Origin: Saccharopolyspora ipomoeae
GTDB lineage: Bacteria > Actinomycetota > Actinomycetes > Mycobacteriales > Pseudonocardiaceae
DNA length: 64,000 nt
Assembly (NCBI RefSeq): GCF_029952525.1
Contig: NZ_JASAOF010000001.1
Coordinates: 434,001 to 498,000, forward strand
Direction of reading: 5' to 3'
Part shown: piece by piece, positions 1 through 8,906 of the stretch
Layout: every line of letters begins with the position of its first letter
How positions within the stretch are numbered: position 1 is the first letter of the stretch
The notes under the pieces: model-generated
The model's database searches: none
Seen by the model: the letters and a program-made list of their open reading frames with translations, nothing else
What the model was told of the DNA's origin: nothing
Position numbers and translations under genes: made by a program

Positions 1-1
1 G

Positions 2-454
2 ATCAACGAAACCCTGTCCGCACCACCGGATTTCACCGCCAACTCGGTGCAGGACGACGTCCGGCTGGGCATGGTGGTGGTCTCCCGGCTGGCGCAGCGG
101 CGCGGCATCGAGGTCGCCCTGCACCCCGGGGAGGGCTCGGGCATCCGGGCCTCGGTGGTGCTGCCCGCCGACCTGATCACCTCGCCCGCCCAGCCCCGGC
201 AGGGGGCCGACCGGCAGGGCGTCGAGTCCACGGTCCGCATCCGCCGCAAGCCCCGCCGCACGTCCACCTCGGTCGAGCCGGAGAGCACCGGCGGCCTGCC
301 GCAGCGCAGACGCGGCACGACGCTCGCGCGGCTGACGTCCAGCACCGCGGCCGACGACCCGGAACCGCCGTCCGACGAGCCGCGCCGGTCGGGGTCGGCG
401 GCGTTCATGAACCAGATCCAGCGCGCCCGTTCTCAGCAGGAGGGACGTTCGTGA
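2..454 (+). CDS. Conservon sensor histidine kinase CvnA, C-terminal end (partial)
   Basis: The reading frame is open from the first bases of the window, so the 5' part is missing. What remains is the end of a GHKL ATPase domain (LGMVVVSRLAQRRGIEV, then a Gly-rich GEGSGIRASVVLP segment) followed by a basic, Pro/Arg-rich tail of about 90 residues. This is the usual C-terminus of CvnA, the nitrate/sulfonate-sensor-type histidine kinase that heads actinobacterial conservons. It overlaps the next gene by 4 bp (GTGA), and a roadblock protein, a DUF742 protein and a small GTPase follow in the canonical order. Identity rests on the context plus the ATPase end; the sensor part is not visible. Confidence 0.85.
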   Translation: MNETLSAPPDFTANSVQDDVRLGMVVVSRLAQRRGIEVALHPGEGSGIRASVVLPADLITSPAQPRQGADRQGVESTVRIRRKPRRTSTSVEPESTGGLPQRRRGTTLARLTSSTAADDPEPPSDEPRRSGSAAFMNQIQRARSQQEGRS

Positions 455-831
455 GCAGCGACAACCTGAGCTGGTTGCTCCAGGATTTCCACCGCCAGGT
501 GCCGGACGCGCGGGGGCTGATCCTGTTCTCCGCCGACGGCCTGCCGACCGCGTCGTCGGGCATGTCCGACGACGACGCCGACGCCCTGGCAGCGCTGGGA
601 TCGTCGATCAACAGCACGGTGGCCGGCGCCAGCGCGCGCACCGGGTCGGGCCGGGTGCGCCAGACCCTGGTGGAGAGCGACGACGCGTACCTGCTGCTCA
701 CCCGCGCCGCCGAGCGCACCGGCCTGCTGGTGGTCGTGTCGATCTCGGCGGACCTGGAACTCACCGCCTCGGCGGTGGAGCAGCTGGTCGCGCGCGTCGG
801 CGCGCACCTGGCGACGCCGGCTCGGCGGTGA
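451..831 (+). CDS. Roadblock/LC7 domain protein CvnB
   Basis: A 126-residue protein that is essentially one roadblock/LC7 domain (LSWLLQDF, GLILFSADGLPTA, then LLVVVSISADLELTASAVEQL). In conservons this protein is thought to act with CvnC and the GTPase CvnD in a membrane-proximal signalling complex, like a G-protein regulator. The GTG start overlaps the cvnA stop by 4 bp and has GGAGGGAC upstream, so translation is probably coupled. No signal peptide or membrane segment is visible. Confidence 0.92.
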   Translation: MSSDNLSWLLQDFHRQVPDARGLILFSADGLPTASSGMSDDDADALAALGSSINSTVAGASARTGSGRVRQTLVESDDAYLLLTRAAERTGLLVVVSISADLELTASAVEQLVARVGAHLATPARR

Positions 832-837
832 GGCGGC

Positions 838-1188
838 ATGGCCGAGTGGAGCGATGACGAGCCCGGGCCGCTGGTGCGGCCCTACGTGCACACCGGGGGC
901 CGCACCGACGTCGCCAGCGAGGAGCTGAACGTCTCGGCACTGCTGCGCGCGACGCCCGATCCCGATGAGCAGGAGCTGTCGCTGAGCGCGGCGGCGGTGC
1001 GGGAGCTGTGCGCGACGCCGGTGTCGCTGGCGGAGATCGCCGCGGAGCTGGAGAGCCCGATCTCGGTGGCGCGCGTCCTGGTCGGCGAGCTCGTCACCCG
1101 GGGCCTGCTGCGGATCGCCGCCCCGAACACCGACCACCCCGACATTTCGTTCTTGGAGAGGCTGCGCAACGATGTCCGGAACCTTTGA
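838..1188 (+). CDS. DUF742 protein CvnC
   Basis: A 116-residue DUF742 protein: an N-terminal PLVRPYVHTGGRT segment, a winged-helix-like middle (VSLAEIAAELESPISVARVLVGELVTRG) and the family ending FLERLRNDV. DUF742 proteins are the third member of conservons. The ATG lies 6 bp after the cvnB stop with GGTGAGGCGG in front. The end overlaps the start of the GTPase gene by 17 bp. The biochemical role of the family is not settled. Confidence 0.92.
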   Translation: MAEWSDDEPGPLVRPYVHTGGRTDVASEELNVSALLRATPDPDEQELSLSAAAVRELCATPVSLAEIAAELESPISVARVLVGELVTRGLLRIAAPNTDHPDISFLERLRNDVRNL

Positions 1189-1759
1189 TCCGAACACGAC
1201 TTCGGCGAAGATCGTGATCGCCGGGGCTTTCGGGGTCGGCAAGACCACGATGATCACCAAGCTCACCGACCGGGAACCGCTGCGCACCGAGGAGATCCTC
1301 ACCGAGGCGGGCGTGGGCGTGGACGACCTCTCGGGCGTGGAGAGCAAGCAGACGACGACGGTGGCGCTGGACTTCGGCCGCCTGGACCTGCCCAGCGGCC
1401 CGAAGCTCTACCTGTTCGGAACCCCGGGCCAGGACCGGTTCTGGCCGATGTGGGACAGCATCGCGACGGGCGCGCTGGGCGCGATCGTCATCGTCGACCC
1501 GGACCGGCTGGGCCAGTGCTTCGCGATCCTGGACTTCTTCGAGGACCGCGGCATCCCGTTCGTGGTGGCGGTCAACGAGTTCGAGGGCGCCACCCGCCAC
1601 GAACCCGATCAGATCGCCGCCGCCCTGGACCTCGACCCCGACATCCCGGTCCTCCACTTCGACGCCAGGAGCAAACCCGACACCAAGGAAGTCCTGGTCA
1701 CAGTCCTCAGCCGAGCCATCGACCACCGCACCGCCCAGACTCCCACCCCAACCCGCTGA
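1172..1759 (+). CDS. Conservon small GTPase CvnD
   Basis: A 195-residue Ras-like ATP/GTP-binding protein. The P-loop is GAFGVGKTT near residue 20, a G3-like segment is LFGTPGQDRFWPMWD, and the usual NKxD is replaced by VNEFEGA as in other CvnD proteins. It is the last gene of the conservon, and GGAGAGG precedes the ATG inside the end of cvnC. The GTPase is presumed to switch state in response to the CvnA sensor. An RF1 repeat lies about 40 bp downstream and may mark the end of the transcript. Confidence 0.93.
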   Translation: MSGTFDPNTTSAKIVIAGAFGVGKTTMITKLTDREPLRTEEILTEAGVGVDDLSGVESKQTTTVALDFGRLDLPSGPKLYLFGTPGQDRFWPMWDSIATGALGAIVIVDPDRLGQCFAILDFFEDRGIPFVVAVNEFEGATRHEPDQIAAALDLDPDIPVLHFDARSKPDTKEVLVTVLSRAIDHRTAQTPTPTR

Positions 1760-1800
1760 CCTCTGGGCAGAGCCGGTGGTGCCGGCAGCATCGTGCGTCA

Positions 1801-1880
1801 CCAGTGGACAGTTTTAGTCCAAATTATCCTGGCAAAACGGACATTGATCATGGGTGATTCGAGGAAAAACTGCCCCCTGC
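1801..1880. repeat. RF1 80-bp palindromic repeat, copy A
   Basis: First of seven copies of an 80-bp element in this window. It starts CCAGTGGACAGTTTTAG, carries the core GGACATTGATCATGGGTGAT, and ends GAGGAAAAACTGCCCCCTG, so the ends are imperfect inverted repeats. It lies 3' of the conservon and before the MFS promoter region. The other copies are at 6121, 10231, 29917, 31683, 56409 and 61951. Confidence 0.93.
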
Positions 1881-1998
1881 CTCGCACCACCCCACCTGAG
1901 CGTCACTCCATCGCCGCAACGAGCCCCTAACGTCCGGGTCGCAGCTTTCACGTTCCGGTTACGTGCGGGGCTTGTTCGGCAACGGACACCGGCATACC

Positions 1999-2033
1999 TT
2001 TGCTTGGTATACCGTGTTGGTATACCAAGCAAA
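1999..2033. promoter_or_regulatory. Perfect 15-bp inverted repeat, probable GntR operator of the catabolic cassette
   Basis: TTTGCTTGGTATACC and GGTATACCAAGCAAA form perfect 15-bp arms around a 5-bp spacer. Each arm contains a GGTATACC sub-palindrome, which resembles the GT-N-AC half-sites of GntR/FCD regulators. The right arm runs into the Shine-Dalgarno sequence of the MFS gene at 2045. The likely ligand is the GntR/FCD protein encoded at 5457-6113, the last gene of the cassette (inference). Confidence 0.8.
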
Positions 2034-2044
2034 GGATGAGGCTC

Positions 2045-3343
2045 ATGTCCAACACCCGTTGGCGCTTGTTCGGTCTCCTGTTGTTGCTGGTCACCGTCAA
2101 CTACGTCGACCGCGGATCGCTGTCCGTGGCACTTCCGATGATCAAGGACGAGTTCGGCATCGGACCTGAGGTCACCGGCGTCCTGCTGTCCGTCTTCTTC
2201 TGGGCCTACGCCGCGATGCAGATCCCCGCGGGCTGGCTCATCGACCGCTTCGGCCCCCGCAGGCTGATCACCGCCGCGTGCCTGGGCTGGGGCGGCGCGA
2301 CCGCGCTCACCGGTCTCGCGCCCAACACCGCCACGATGGCCGTCGGTCGCGCCGCGCTCGGCGCCGCCGAGGCGCCCATCATGCCCGCGGGCGGCAAGCT
2401 CAACGCCGTGTTCCTGACCGAGAAGGAACGCGGCCGCGGCGCCACGATCCTCGATGCCGGCGCTCCCCTGGGCTCGGCGTTCGGCGGCGTCGCGATCACC
2501 GGCCTCATCGCCGCCACCGGCAGCTGGCGCTGGGCGTTCATCGCCGCCGGTGCCGCGACGATGCTGCTGGGTTTCTGGGCGTGGCGGGCCATCCGCGACA
2601 CCCCGGAGACCCACCCGCGCGTCGACGACGCCGAGCGCGCCCACCTCGCCCGAGCGCGCGCGGACGAGAACGCCCGCCACCAGGCCACCGGACGGCGCGC
2701 CGGTCTCGTGCACTACCTGCGCTACCGCAGCTTCTGGGCGATGTGCCTGGGCTGGCTCGGGTTCAACGGCGTCTTCTACGGGCTGCTGACCTGGGGCCCG
2801 CTGTTCCTGTCGGAGAGCAAGGGATTCGACCTCGGCGCGATCGGCTGGTCCACGTTCGTCATCTTCGGTGCCGGGTTCGTCGGCGAGATCCTCGGCGGTC
2901 AGCTCGCCGATCGGCTCCGCGATCGCGGCTTCGGCACCAACGCCGTGCTGCGGAGCCTGCTGGGATTCGCCGGGCTGTGCGTGATCGGCGGGCTGGTCGG
3001 GGTCGTGCTCGTGCCGGGTCCGGTCGCGGCCATCGTCCTGCTGTCCACCGTGCTGTTCTTCCTCCGCTGGGTCGGCCTGTTCTGGGCCGTGCCCGCGATC
3101 CTCGGCGGCACCGAGGACGCCGGGGTGCTCGGCGGCGCGATGAACCTGGCGGGCAACGTCTCCGGCTTCATCACGCCCATCGCGGTGGGGCTCATCGTCG
3201 GCGCGACCGGCGGTTACACCGGGGCGCTGCTGTACTTCGTCGGCGCGGGCGTGATCATGACGATCTCGGTCCTCGTCCTGGACTACAGCACCCGGCTCGC
3301 TCCCCGCGCCACGTCCGCGCCCGTTCAGGGAGGTGCCGCGTGA
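2045..3343 (+). CDS. MFS transporter, anion:cation symporter (ACS) type
   Basis: A 432-residue, 12-helix major facilitator protein. The N-terminus (LFGLLLLLVTVNYVDRGSLS) and the GWLIDRFGPRR loop after helix 2 are typical of the ACS family, which imports organic anions such as sugar acids and dicarboxylates. The ATG at 2045 is chosen because AAAGGATGAGG lies 5 bp upstream; an ATG at 2036 is the alternative. It is the first gene of a four-gene cassette and overlaps the next gene by 4 bp (GTGA). It presumably imports the substrate that the next two enzymes degrade. Confidence 0.88.
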   Translation: MSNTRWRLFGLLLLLVTVNYVDRGSLSVALPMIKDEFGIGPEVTGVLLSVFFWAYAAMQIPAGWLIDRFGPRRLITAACLGWGGATALTGLAPNTATMAVGRAALGAAEAPIMPAGGKLNAVFLTEKERGRGATILDAGAPLGSAFGGVAITGLIAATGSWRWAFIAAGAATMLLGFWAWRAIRDTPETHPRVDDAERAHLARARADENARHQATGRRAGLVHYLRYRSFWAMCLGWLGFNGVFYGLLTWGPLFLSESKGFDLGAIGWSTFVIFGAGFVGEILGGQLADRLRDRGFGTNAVLRSLLGFAGLCVIGGLVGVVLVPGPVAAIVLLSTVLFFLRWVGLFWAVPAILGGTEDAGVLGGAMNLAGNVSGFITPIAVGLIVGATGGYTGALLYFVGAGVIMTISVLVLDYSTRLAPRATSAPVQGGAA

Positions 3344-4482
3344 CCCGCATCGGCATGATCGTCCCGTCCTCCAACACGACCCTCGAACCCGCCACCCGGC
3401 GACTGCTCGCCGAGCGGTCCGATGTGGACGTGCTGTGCACCCGGATCCCGGTGCGCGCCATCACCCGCGACGGCACGGGCGCGTCCTTCGACGTCGAGAC
3501 GATGGTGAGCGCGGCCGAGCTGCTGGCCGACGCCGAGGTGGACTGCGTGGTCTGGAACGGCACCGCCGGGTCCTGGCTCGGCGCCGACCACGACCGCCGG
3601 ATCGCGTCGGCCATCACCGACCGCACCGGCCTCCCCGCCACGACCTCGACGCTGGCGATCCTGCAGGCCTGCCACGACTTCGGCGTCACCGAGCTGGCCT
3701 GCGCCTCGCCCTACACCGCCGACGTGGCGGAGGCGATCGTCGCCGAGTACGCCGGCCACGGCATCACCATCACCGGACGCAGCGAGTGGTGCCTGTCCGA
3801 CAACCGCGCCTTCGCCGCACCGGGAGCCGCCGAGGTCGCCGAACTGCTGCTCAGCGCGGCGAAACCCGGTGCGCACGCGGTGGGTCTGATCTGCACCAAC
3901 GTCGACGGCGCGGCGGTGGCCGCCGACGTCGAGCGCGAGCTGGGCGTGCCGGTGATCGACAGCATCGCCGCCACCCTCTGGTGGGCGCTGGAGACCGCGG
4001 GCGCGCCCTCGCGCATCAACGGGGCGGGGGCGCTGCTCGACCAGGCGGACCTGCGGCACCGCGCGTCGCGGATCGTCGCCGAGCTGCGGGTGCGCACCGG
4101 CTGCGACCGCACGACGCTGCGCGTCGACGACCCGCTGCGCGGCCTGCACGTCGACCTGTGCGCGGCGGAGTCCCGCGCCGACGGGGTGCGCTCGATCCAG
4201 CACGACCCTTCCCTCGACCAGCGCGGGTTGGAGACCGTGCGGTGGCTGGACGAGCACCGGCGGGTCCTCGTGCAGCCCGCGTTCACCGAACCGCCGTTCC
4301 CGCCGCAGGCGCTGCGCGAGGTCTACGGGGTGAGCGCCCAGGTGCTCGGCCCGGTCGAGCGCGGCGGCGAGGTCGTCGCGTGGTTGTCGGCGCACAGCAT
4401 CGGCGAGCGGGCGTGGACGGAGTCCGATGTGGACGCGATGAACGCGGCGCGCGACGCGGTCGCGGCGCTGCTGGACCGGTGA
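3340..4482 (+). CDS. Asp/Glu racemase-superfamily enzyme (arylmalonate decarboxylase/maleate isomerase-like) with C-terminal GAF-like domain
   Basis: A 380-residue protein from a GTG start overlapping the MFS stop, with AGGGAGGT in front. Residues 1-225 have the Asp/Glu racemase fold signature ([14 protein letters not shown]). At the first catalytic position the sequence is WNGTAGS with Gly74, where racemases and maleate isomerase have Cys; the second Cys is present (GLICTN, Cys185). That Gly/Cys pairing is the pattern of arylmalonate decarboxylase (Gly74/Cys188). Residues about 230-380 look like a GAF domain, an unusual fusion for this family. A role in decarboxylating or isomerising a malonate- or maleate-like acid is inferred. 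Confidence 0.8.
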   Translation: MTRIGMIVPSSNTTLEPATRRLLAERSDVDVLCTRIPVRAITRDGTGASFDVETMVSAAELLADAEVDCVVWNGTAGSWLGADHDRRIASAITDRTGLPATTSTLAILQACHDFGVTELACASPYTADVAEAIVAEYAGHGITITGRSEWCLSDNRAFAAPGAAEVAELLLSAAKPGAHAVGLICTNVDGAAVAADVERELGVPVIDSIAATLWWALETAGAPSRINGAGALLDQADLRHRASRIVAELRVRTGCDRTTLRVDDPLRGLHVDLCAAESRADGVRSIQHDPSLDQRGLETVRWLDEHRRVLVQPAFTEPPFPPQALREVYGVSAQVLGPVERGGEVVAWLSAHSIGERAWTESDVDAMNAARDAVAALLDR

Positions 4483-4507
4483 TCTCTCGATGTCGAAAGG
4501 ACAACGC

Positions 4508-5413
4508 ATGAAGAAGATCCAGGTGTGCGTCGGTGTCGACGTGGACTCCTGCGCCGGGTGGCTGGGCTCCTACGGGGGACAGGACTCCCCCAATGACATG
4601 CAGCGCGGCGTGTTCGCCGGGCAGGTCGGCGTGCCGCGCGTGCTCAAGCTGCTGGAACGCCGCGGCATCACCGGCACGTGGTTCTGGCCCGGTCACTCGC
4701 TGGAGACCTTCCCGGAGCAGGCTCGGATGTGCGTCGAGGCCGGGCACGAGATCGGCGCCCACGGCTACAGCCACGAGAACCCGCGCTCGCTGTCGCCCGA
4801 GCAGGAGCGCGACGTGATGACCAAGAGCGTCGAGCTCATCGAGGACCTGTGCGGGAAGCGGCCCGAGGGCTACGTGGCGCCGTGGTGGGAGATGAGCGAG
4901 CACACCGCGGGCATCCTCGCCGACTTCGGCTTCTCCTACGACCACTCGCAGAACTACCACGACTTCGTGCCGTTCTACGCCCGCGTCGGGGACCGGTGGA
5001 CGCCGATCGACACCTCCCGGCCGGCAGCGCACTGGATGAAGCCCCTGGAGCACGGCAGCGAGATCGACCTCGTGGAGTTCTGCGGCAACTGGTACGTCGA
5101 CGACCTGCCGCCGATGATGTTCATCAAGTCACACCCGAACTCGCACGGCTTCGTCAACCCGCGCGACATCGAATCCCTCTGGAACGACCAGTTCGACTGG
5201 GTCCACCGGGAGCTCGACTACGCGGTCATCCCGATGACGCTGCACCCGGACGTCTCCGGGCGGCCGCAGGTGCTGCTGATGCTGGAGCGACTGCTGGACC
5301 GGTGGGCGGAGTTCGACGGCGTCGAGTTCGTGCCGATGGCCGAGGCCGCCGCCGAGTACCGACGCCGCTTCCCCTTCGACCGGCCCGAACGACCGGACGG
5401 TCTGGGGCGGTGA
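4508..5413 (+). CDS. Polysaccharide deacetylase-family amidohydrolase (PuuE/cyclic imidase/HpPgdA-like)
   Basis: A 301-residue NodB-type protein. The motifs are VGVDVDS with Asp11 and Asp13, [14 protein letters not shown], and the metal-binding HGYSHE with His85 and His89. There is no signal peptide, so it is cytoplasmic and unlikely to act on cell wall. Non-secreted members include allantoinase PuuE, cyclic imide hydrolase and HpPgdA-like proteins. GAAAGGAC precedes the ATG at 4508. Next to the racemase/decarboxylase-like gene, a ring-opening imidase that feeds it a half-amide or acid is plausible but unproven. Confidence 0.82.
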   Translation: MKKIQVCVGVDVDSCAGWLGSYGGQDSPNDMQRGVFAGQVGVPRVLKLLERRGITGTWFWPGHSLETFPEQARMCVEAGHEIGAHGYSHENPRSLSPEQERDVMTKSVELIEDLCGKRPEGYVAPWWEMSEHTAGILADFGFSYDHSQNYHDFVPFYARVGDRWTPIDTSRPAAHWMKPLEHGSEIDLVEFCGNWYVDDLPPMMFIKSHPNSHGFVNPRDIESLWNDQFDWVHRELDYAVIPMTLHPDVSGRPQVLLMLERLLDRWAEFDGVEFVPMAEAAAEYRRRFPFDRPERPDGLGR

Positions 5414-5456
5414 GCAGCTGATTCGGCCTGGTGCCACTGCTAGGATCCGAGGTGGC

Positions 5457-6113
5457 ATGGCTTCTGATTCCCACTCGACCGAGACCGTCCTGCTGCGGGG
5501 GCGACTGATCGACACCCTGCGCAACGACGTGATCATCGGTCGCTATCCCCCGGGCTACCGGCTCGTCGAGCGGGACGTCGCCGACACCTACGGGGTGTCG
5601 CGGCTTCCCGCCCGGGAGGCGCTGCAGGCGCTGCGCGCCGAGGGCTTCCTGGAGGTCCGCAACACGCGCGGTCTGGTCGTGCGCACCTGGACCGAGACCG
5701 ACGTGAGCGAGCTGTTCGACATCCGCGAGGCGCTGGAGTCGGTGGCCTGCCGCCAGGCCGCGGAGCAGCGCACCGACGACGACGTCGTCGCGCTGCGCGA
5801 GGCGGCCGACGCGGCCGATGCGGCCGTCGCCTCGGGCGACACCTCCAGCGCGCACGACGCCAACGCGCTGTTCCACCAGCTGCTGGTGACCGCGGCCCAC
5901 AACCGCACGCTCAGCGAGGTCACGGCCCCGGTCCTCTACCGGGTGCAGTGGCTGGTCCGCCAGATCCCGGACCCCCACTCGGTCTCGGACGACCACCACG
6001 CCCTCGTCGAGGCCATCGCCGACGGCGACCCCCGCCGCGCCCAGCGCCTCGCCGTCTCGCACGCGGAACGCAACCGCACCACAACCCTCAAAGCCATGTT
6101 CCCGGGCCGCTGA
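5457..6113 (+). CDS. GntR/FCD-family transcriptional regulator
   Basis: A 218-residue protein with an N-terminal winged helix (DVIIGRYPPGYRLVERDVADTYGVSRLPAREAL split over residues 22-55) and an all-helical FCD ligand-binding domain (DIREALESVACRQAA, and ANALFHQLLVTAAHN). FCD regulators sense small carboxylic acids. It is the last gene of the cassette, 43 bp after the deacetylase gene. It probably represses the cassette through the palindrome at 1999-2033. Confidence 0.9.
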   Translation: MASDSHSTETVLLRGRLIDTLRNDVIIGRYPPGYRLVERDVADTYGVSRLPAREALQALRAEGFLEVRNTRGLVVRTWTETDVSELFDIREALESVACRQAAEQRTDDDVVALREAADAADAAVASGDTSSAHDANALFHQLLVTAAHNRTLSEVTAPVLYRVQWLVRQIPDPHSVSDDHHALVEAIADGDPRRAQRLAVSHAERNRTTTLKAMFPGR

Positions 6114-6120
6114 TCCGTCA

Positions 6121-6200
6121 CCAGAGGACGGTTTTAGCCCAAACCGTCCGGACAAAGCGGACATTGATCACGGGTGATTCGAGGAAAAACTGTCCTCTGC
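6121..6200. repeat. RF1 80-bp palindromic repeat, copy B
   Basis: Lies between the convergent GntR and GNAT genes. It begins CCAGAGGACGGTTTTAG and ends AAAAACTGTCCTCTG. Both outer arms carry AGAGGAC/GTCCTCT where most copies have GGGGAC/GTCCCC, a paired change that keeps the stem. Confidence 0.93.
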
Positions 6201-6229
6201 CTCGCACCACCCGGGTGCCAGGCCCCGGC

Positions 6230-6793
6230 TCAGGGCTTGGGGCTCAGCTGGTCGCGGGTGAGGGCGTACTCGACGTCGCCGTGCTCGGACCCGGGGATGG
6301 GGCCTTCCGGCCAGGTGGTGAAGAAGGTCCGGACGTAGCGCAGACCGGCTTTCTCCATGACGCGGCGGGAGCCGGTGTTGACCGTCATGGTCTGGGCCCA
6401 CACGCGACTCAGGCCGAGGTCGGCGAAGCCCTTGTGGATCAGCGCCCGCGATCCCTCGGTCGCCAAGCCTCGCCCCCAGGCCGAGCGGTGCAGCCGGTAG
6501 CCGAGCTCGAAGTTGCCGAGGTCGTCCGACGCGTTCGGGTGGAACTTGAAGAGTCCCAGGAACTCCCCGGTCTCCCGCTCGACGGCGACCCAGTTGCCGT
6601 GTCCGCCGTAGCGCTCGTAGCGCGCCAGGTACATCGGCATGGTCTCCGACCGGACCTCTTCGAGCGTGCTGGGCACGCCGCCGTTCAGGTACCGCATGAC
6701 CTCGGGATCGCTGTTGAGCCGGAACACCGCGTCGGTGTCCTCGGCGGTGAGCTCCCGCAGCACCATGCGCTCGGTCTCCAGGAACACCCGCAC
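6230..6793 (-). CDS. GNAT N-acetyltransferase, RimJ/RimL type
   Basis: A 187-residue acetyltransferase. TERMVLREL at the N-terminus, the acetyl-CoA loop WGRGLATEG and the ending VMEKAGLRYV are typical of RimJ/RimL-like GNAT proteins, which acetylate protein N-termini or small amines. The GTG start shares one base with the priA stop (TAGTG), so it is probably co-translated with priA. A later in-frame GTG at 6787 is an alternative start. The substrate cannot be read from the sequence. Confidence 0.85.
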   Translation of the reverse strand: MRVFLETERMVLRELTAEDTDAVFRLNSDPEVMRYLNGGVPSTLEEVRSETMPMYLARYERYGGHGNWVAVERETGEFLGLFKFHPNASDDLGNFELGYRLHRSAWGRGLATEGSRALIHKGFADLGLSRVWAQTMTVNTGSRRVMEKAGLRYVRTFFTTWPEGPIPGSEHGDVEYALTRDQLSPKP

Positions 6794-8814
6794 TACAACA
6801 TCTCCAGCGGGTCGAGGCGGACCTGGAGCTCGGTGGCCTTGCGGGCCGCGCGGATGGCCTGGGCGGCGTGCAGGGAGTCCGCGAGCGCTCGGCCTTCGGT
6901 GCGGTCGACGCGGACGATGAGGCGCTCGCGCTCGGAGCTGCCGTCCTCGTCGACCTCGCCGAGCGGCACCGGCCCGAGAACTTCGGCGCTGGAAGGCAGG
7001 TCCGCCGAGTCCAGCAGCGCCTCGATCGCGTCCGGCGTCCCGTCGACGGCCGCCACGCGGCGTGCGGGCGGGAACCCGAGCTCGGCGCGCTCGGCGAGTT
7101 CCTGCGCGGCGTACCAGGCCGGGTCCCACCGCACGAGCGCCTGCACCGGCTGCAGCGACGACTCCGCCATCACCACCACGCGCCCGCCGTCGGAGGCGGG
7201 CCGCACGAGAGCGGCGGCGGCGAACCACTTGCGCAGCGCGGCCTCCGACGCCCGCAGCTCGGGTCGTCCGAGCAGGGTGCGGCCGTCCAGCAGCAGCGCC
7301 GCGCCGTAGCCGCCGTCGGCGACGGGTTCGGCGCCGGGAGTGCACACGATCAGCGCGGGCTTGCCGGGCACGTCGGCGAGGATCTCGCCCGCGCCGGAGG
7401 TCCGCACCGGGATTCCGGGGAACGCCCGCCCCAGCTCCTCGGCGGTGCGGCCCGCACCGACGGCGATCGCGCGCAACCGCCGCGACCCGCACTGCGGGCA
7501 CTTGAACGCCGCCTCGGAGGTCCCGCACCAGCTGCACGCGGCCGGTTTGGGCATCCCGTCCTCGGTTCCCCCGGGCAGCGACAACGGCCCCGCGCAGCGC
7601 CGGCACCGAGCGCGTTCGCGGCAGTCTCCGCAGGCCAGAGCCGGTACGTACCCGCGCCGGGGCACCTGGACGAGCACCGGCGCGCCGCTCTTGAGCGCGG
7701 CCCGGGCGGCCTCGAATCCCACCGACGGCAACCGGGCGGCCCGCGCCGCGGGGTCGCGCGCGAGCTGCGTGTCGTCCTCGCCGATGGAGGTCACGCGCGG
7801 CGCGGCGGCCCGGACCTCGGTGCGGTGCGCGACGAGCTCGTGCGCCCAGCCGGACTCGACCAGCAGCGCGGCCTCGGCGGTCCGGGCGAACCCGCCGACG
7901 ACGAGCGCCGCGCCCGCGGTGTGCGCCCGCTGGGTGAGCACGTCGCGCGTGTGCGGGTAGGGCGTCTGCGGGTAGGAGTGCAGGTCGTCGCCGTCGTCCC
8001 ACACCACGGCCAGCCCGAGGTCGCGCACCGGCGCGAACATCGCCGCACGCGTGCCGATCACCACCCGCGCGGCACCGCGCAGGGCGGCGAGCCAATGCTT
8101 GTAGCGCTCGGCCGGGCCGCTGTCGGCGGTCAGCGTCACGACGTCGTCGCCGAGCAGCGCCGCGCAGGCCGCGTGCAGCCGCTTGAGGTCGCGGTGATCG
8201 GGCACGACGATCAGCGCCCCGCGCCCGGCGGAGGCCGTGGTGGCGGCGGCTTCGGCGAGCCGCGCGGGCCAGTCCTCCCCCGGCAGCGCCTGCCACACCG
8301 CGCGGGCCGGACGACCCGCGCTCAACGCGTCCAAGAAGGACTGACCGTGCTGATATCGCTGCCACGCAGGCGTTTCCGGCCGGTCGGGCGCGGGAACCGG
8401 TTCGCGCCGAGCCGACTTCTCGGCGGCGGCGCTGCGCGGTGGGATAGCCAGCCGCAGGACGTCGACGAGCATCCCGCCGTAGCGGCCGGCGACAGCGCGG
8501 GCCTGGGCGAGCATCTCCGGCGTCAGCACCGGTTCCGGCGAGGCGACCCGTTCCAGCCACGCCAGGTTGCCCTTGAACTCGGAGGTCTCGACGCGCTCCA
8601 GCAGGTAACCGTCGACGAGCTTGCCGCGGAACCGCACCCGCACCCGCACCCCGGCCTGAGCGTCGGCGTCGAGCCGATCGGGAACGCGGTAGTCGAACGG
8701 GCGGTCCAGGTGCACCGGCAGCGGGACGTCGACCAGCACGCGCGCGACCGGACTGCTCGCCGCCGCCGTGCGCTCGGTCTCCTCCTTCCGCTTCCGCGGC
8801 TGCCCACCTGCCAT
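6793..8814 (-). CDS. priA: Primosomal protein N' (PriA), helicase-degenerate actinobacterial form
   Basis: A 673-residue PriA. The N-terminal DNA-binding part is recognisable (VARVLVDVPLPVHLDRPFDYRVP), as are the paired zinc-binding cysteines (ACGDCRERARCRRCAG, then CSWCGTSEAAFKCPQCG). The helicase motifs are eroded: no Walker A GKT is visible, and WDDGDD stands where DEEH would be. That is the usual state in actinobacteria, where it is annotated as probable replication restart protein without helicase activity. It may still load replication proteins at stalled forks. A separate promoter is likely because trmL is divergent. Confidence 0.92.
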   Translation of the reverse strand: MAGGQPRKRKEETERTAAASSPVARVLVDVPLPVHLDRPFDYRVPDRLDADAQAGVRVRVRFRGKLVDGYLLERVETSEFKGNLAWLERVASPEPVLTPEMLAQARAVAGRYGGMLVDVLRLAIPPRSAAAEKSARREPVPAPDRPETPAWQRYQHGQSFLDALSAGRPARAVWQALPGEDWPARLAEAAATTASAGRGALIVVPDHRDLKRLHAACAALLGDDVVTLTADSGPAERYKHWLAALRGAARVVIGTRAAMFAPVRDLGLAVVWDDGDDLHSYPQTPYPHTRDVLTQRAHTAGAALVVGGFARTAEAALLVESGWAHELVAHRTEVRAAAPRVTSIGEDDTQLARDPAARAARLPSVGFEAARAALKSGAPVLVQVPRRGYVPALACGDCRERARCRRCAGPLSLPGGTEDGMPKPAACSWCGTSEAAFKCPQCGSRRLRAIAVGAGRTAEELGRAFPGIPVRTSGAGEILADVPGKPALIVCTPGAEPVADGGYGAALLLDGRTLLGRPELRASEAALRKWFAAAALVRPASDGGRVVVMAESSLQPVQALVRWDPAWYAAQELAERAELGFPPARRVAAVDGTPDAIEALLDSADLPSSAEVLGPVPLGEVDEDGSSERERLIVRVDRTEGRALADSLHAAQAIRAARKATELQVRLDPLEML

Positions 8815-8906
8815 GTGTCTTCTCTACCATGCTCCCCCGTCGCGCCCTGGTGCCGGAGGTGACCGGCGAGTTGGGATCCGGGTGGAGCGTGTGAAAGCAT
8901 TTTCGA

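Noticed and set aside
2278..3339. Upstream extension of the decarboxylase-like gene across the MFS gene
   Set aside because: The added residues are Arg-rich shadow of the MFS frame. The GTG at 3340 has a strong ribosome-binding site and gives the family's N-terminus.
6794..8830. Fusion of the GNAT gene to a long upstream frame
   Set aside because: The upstream part is the wrong-frame reading of priA. The GNAT domain starts at 6793, overlapping the priA stop by one base.
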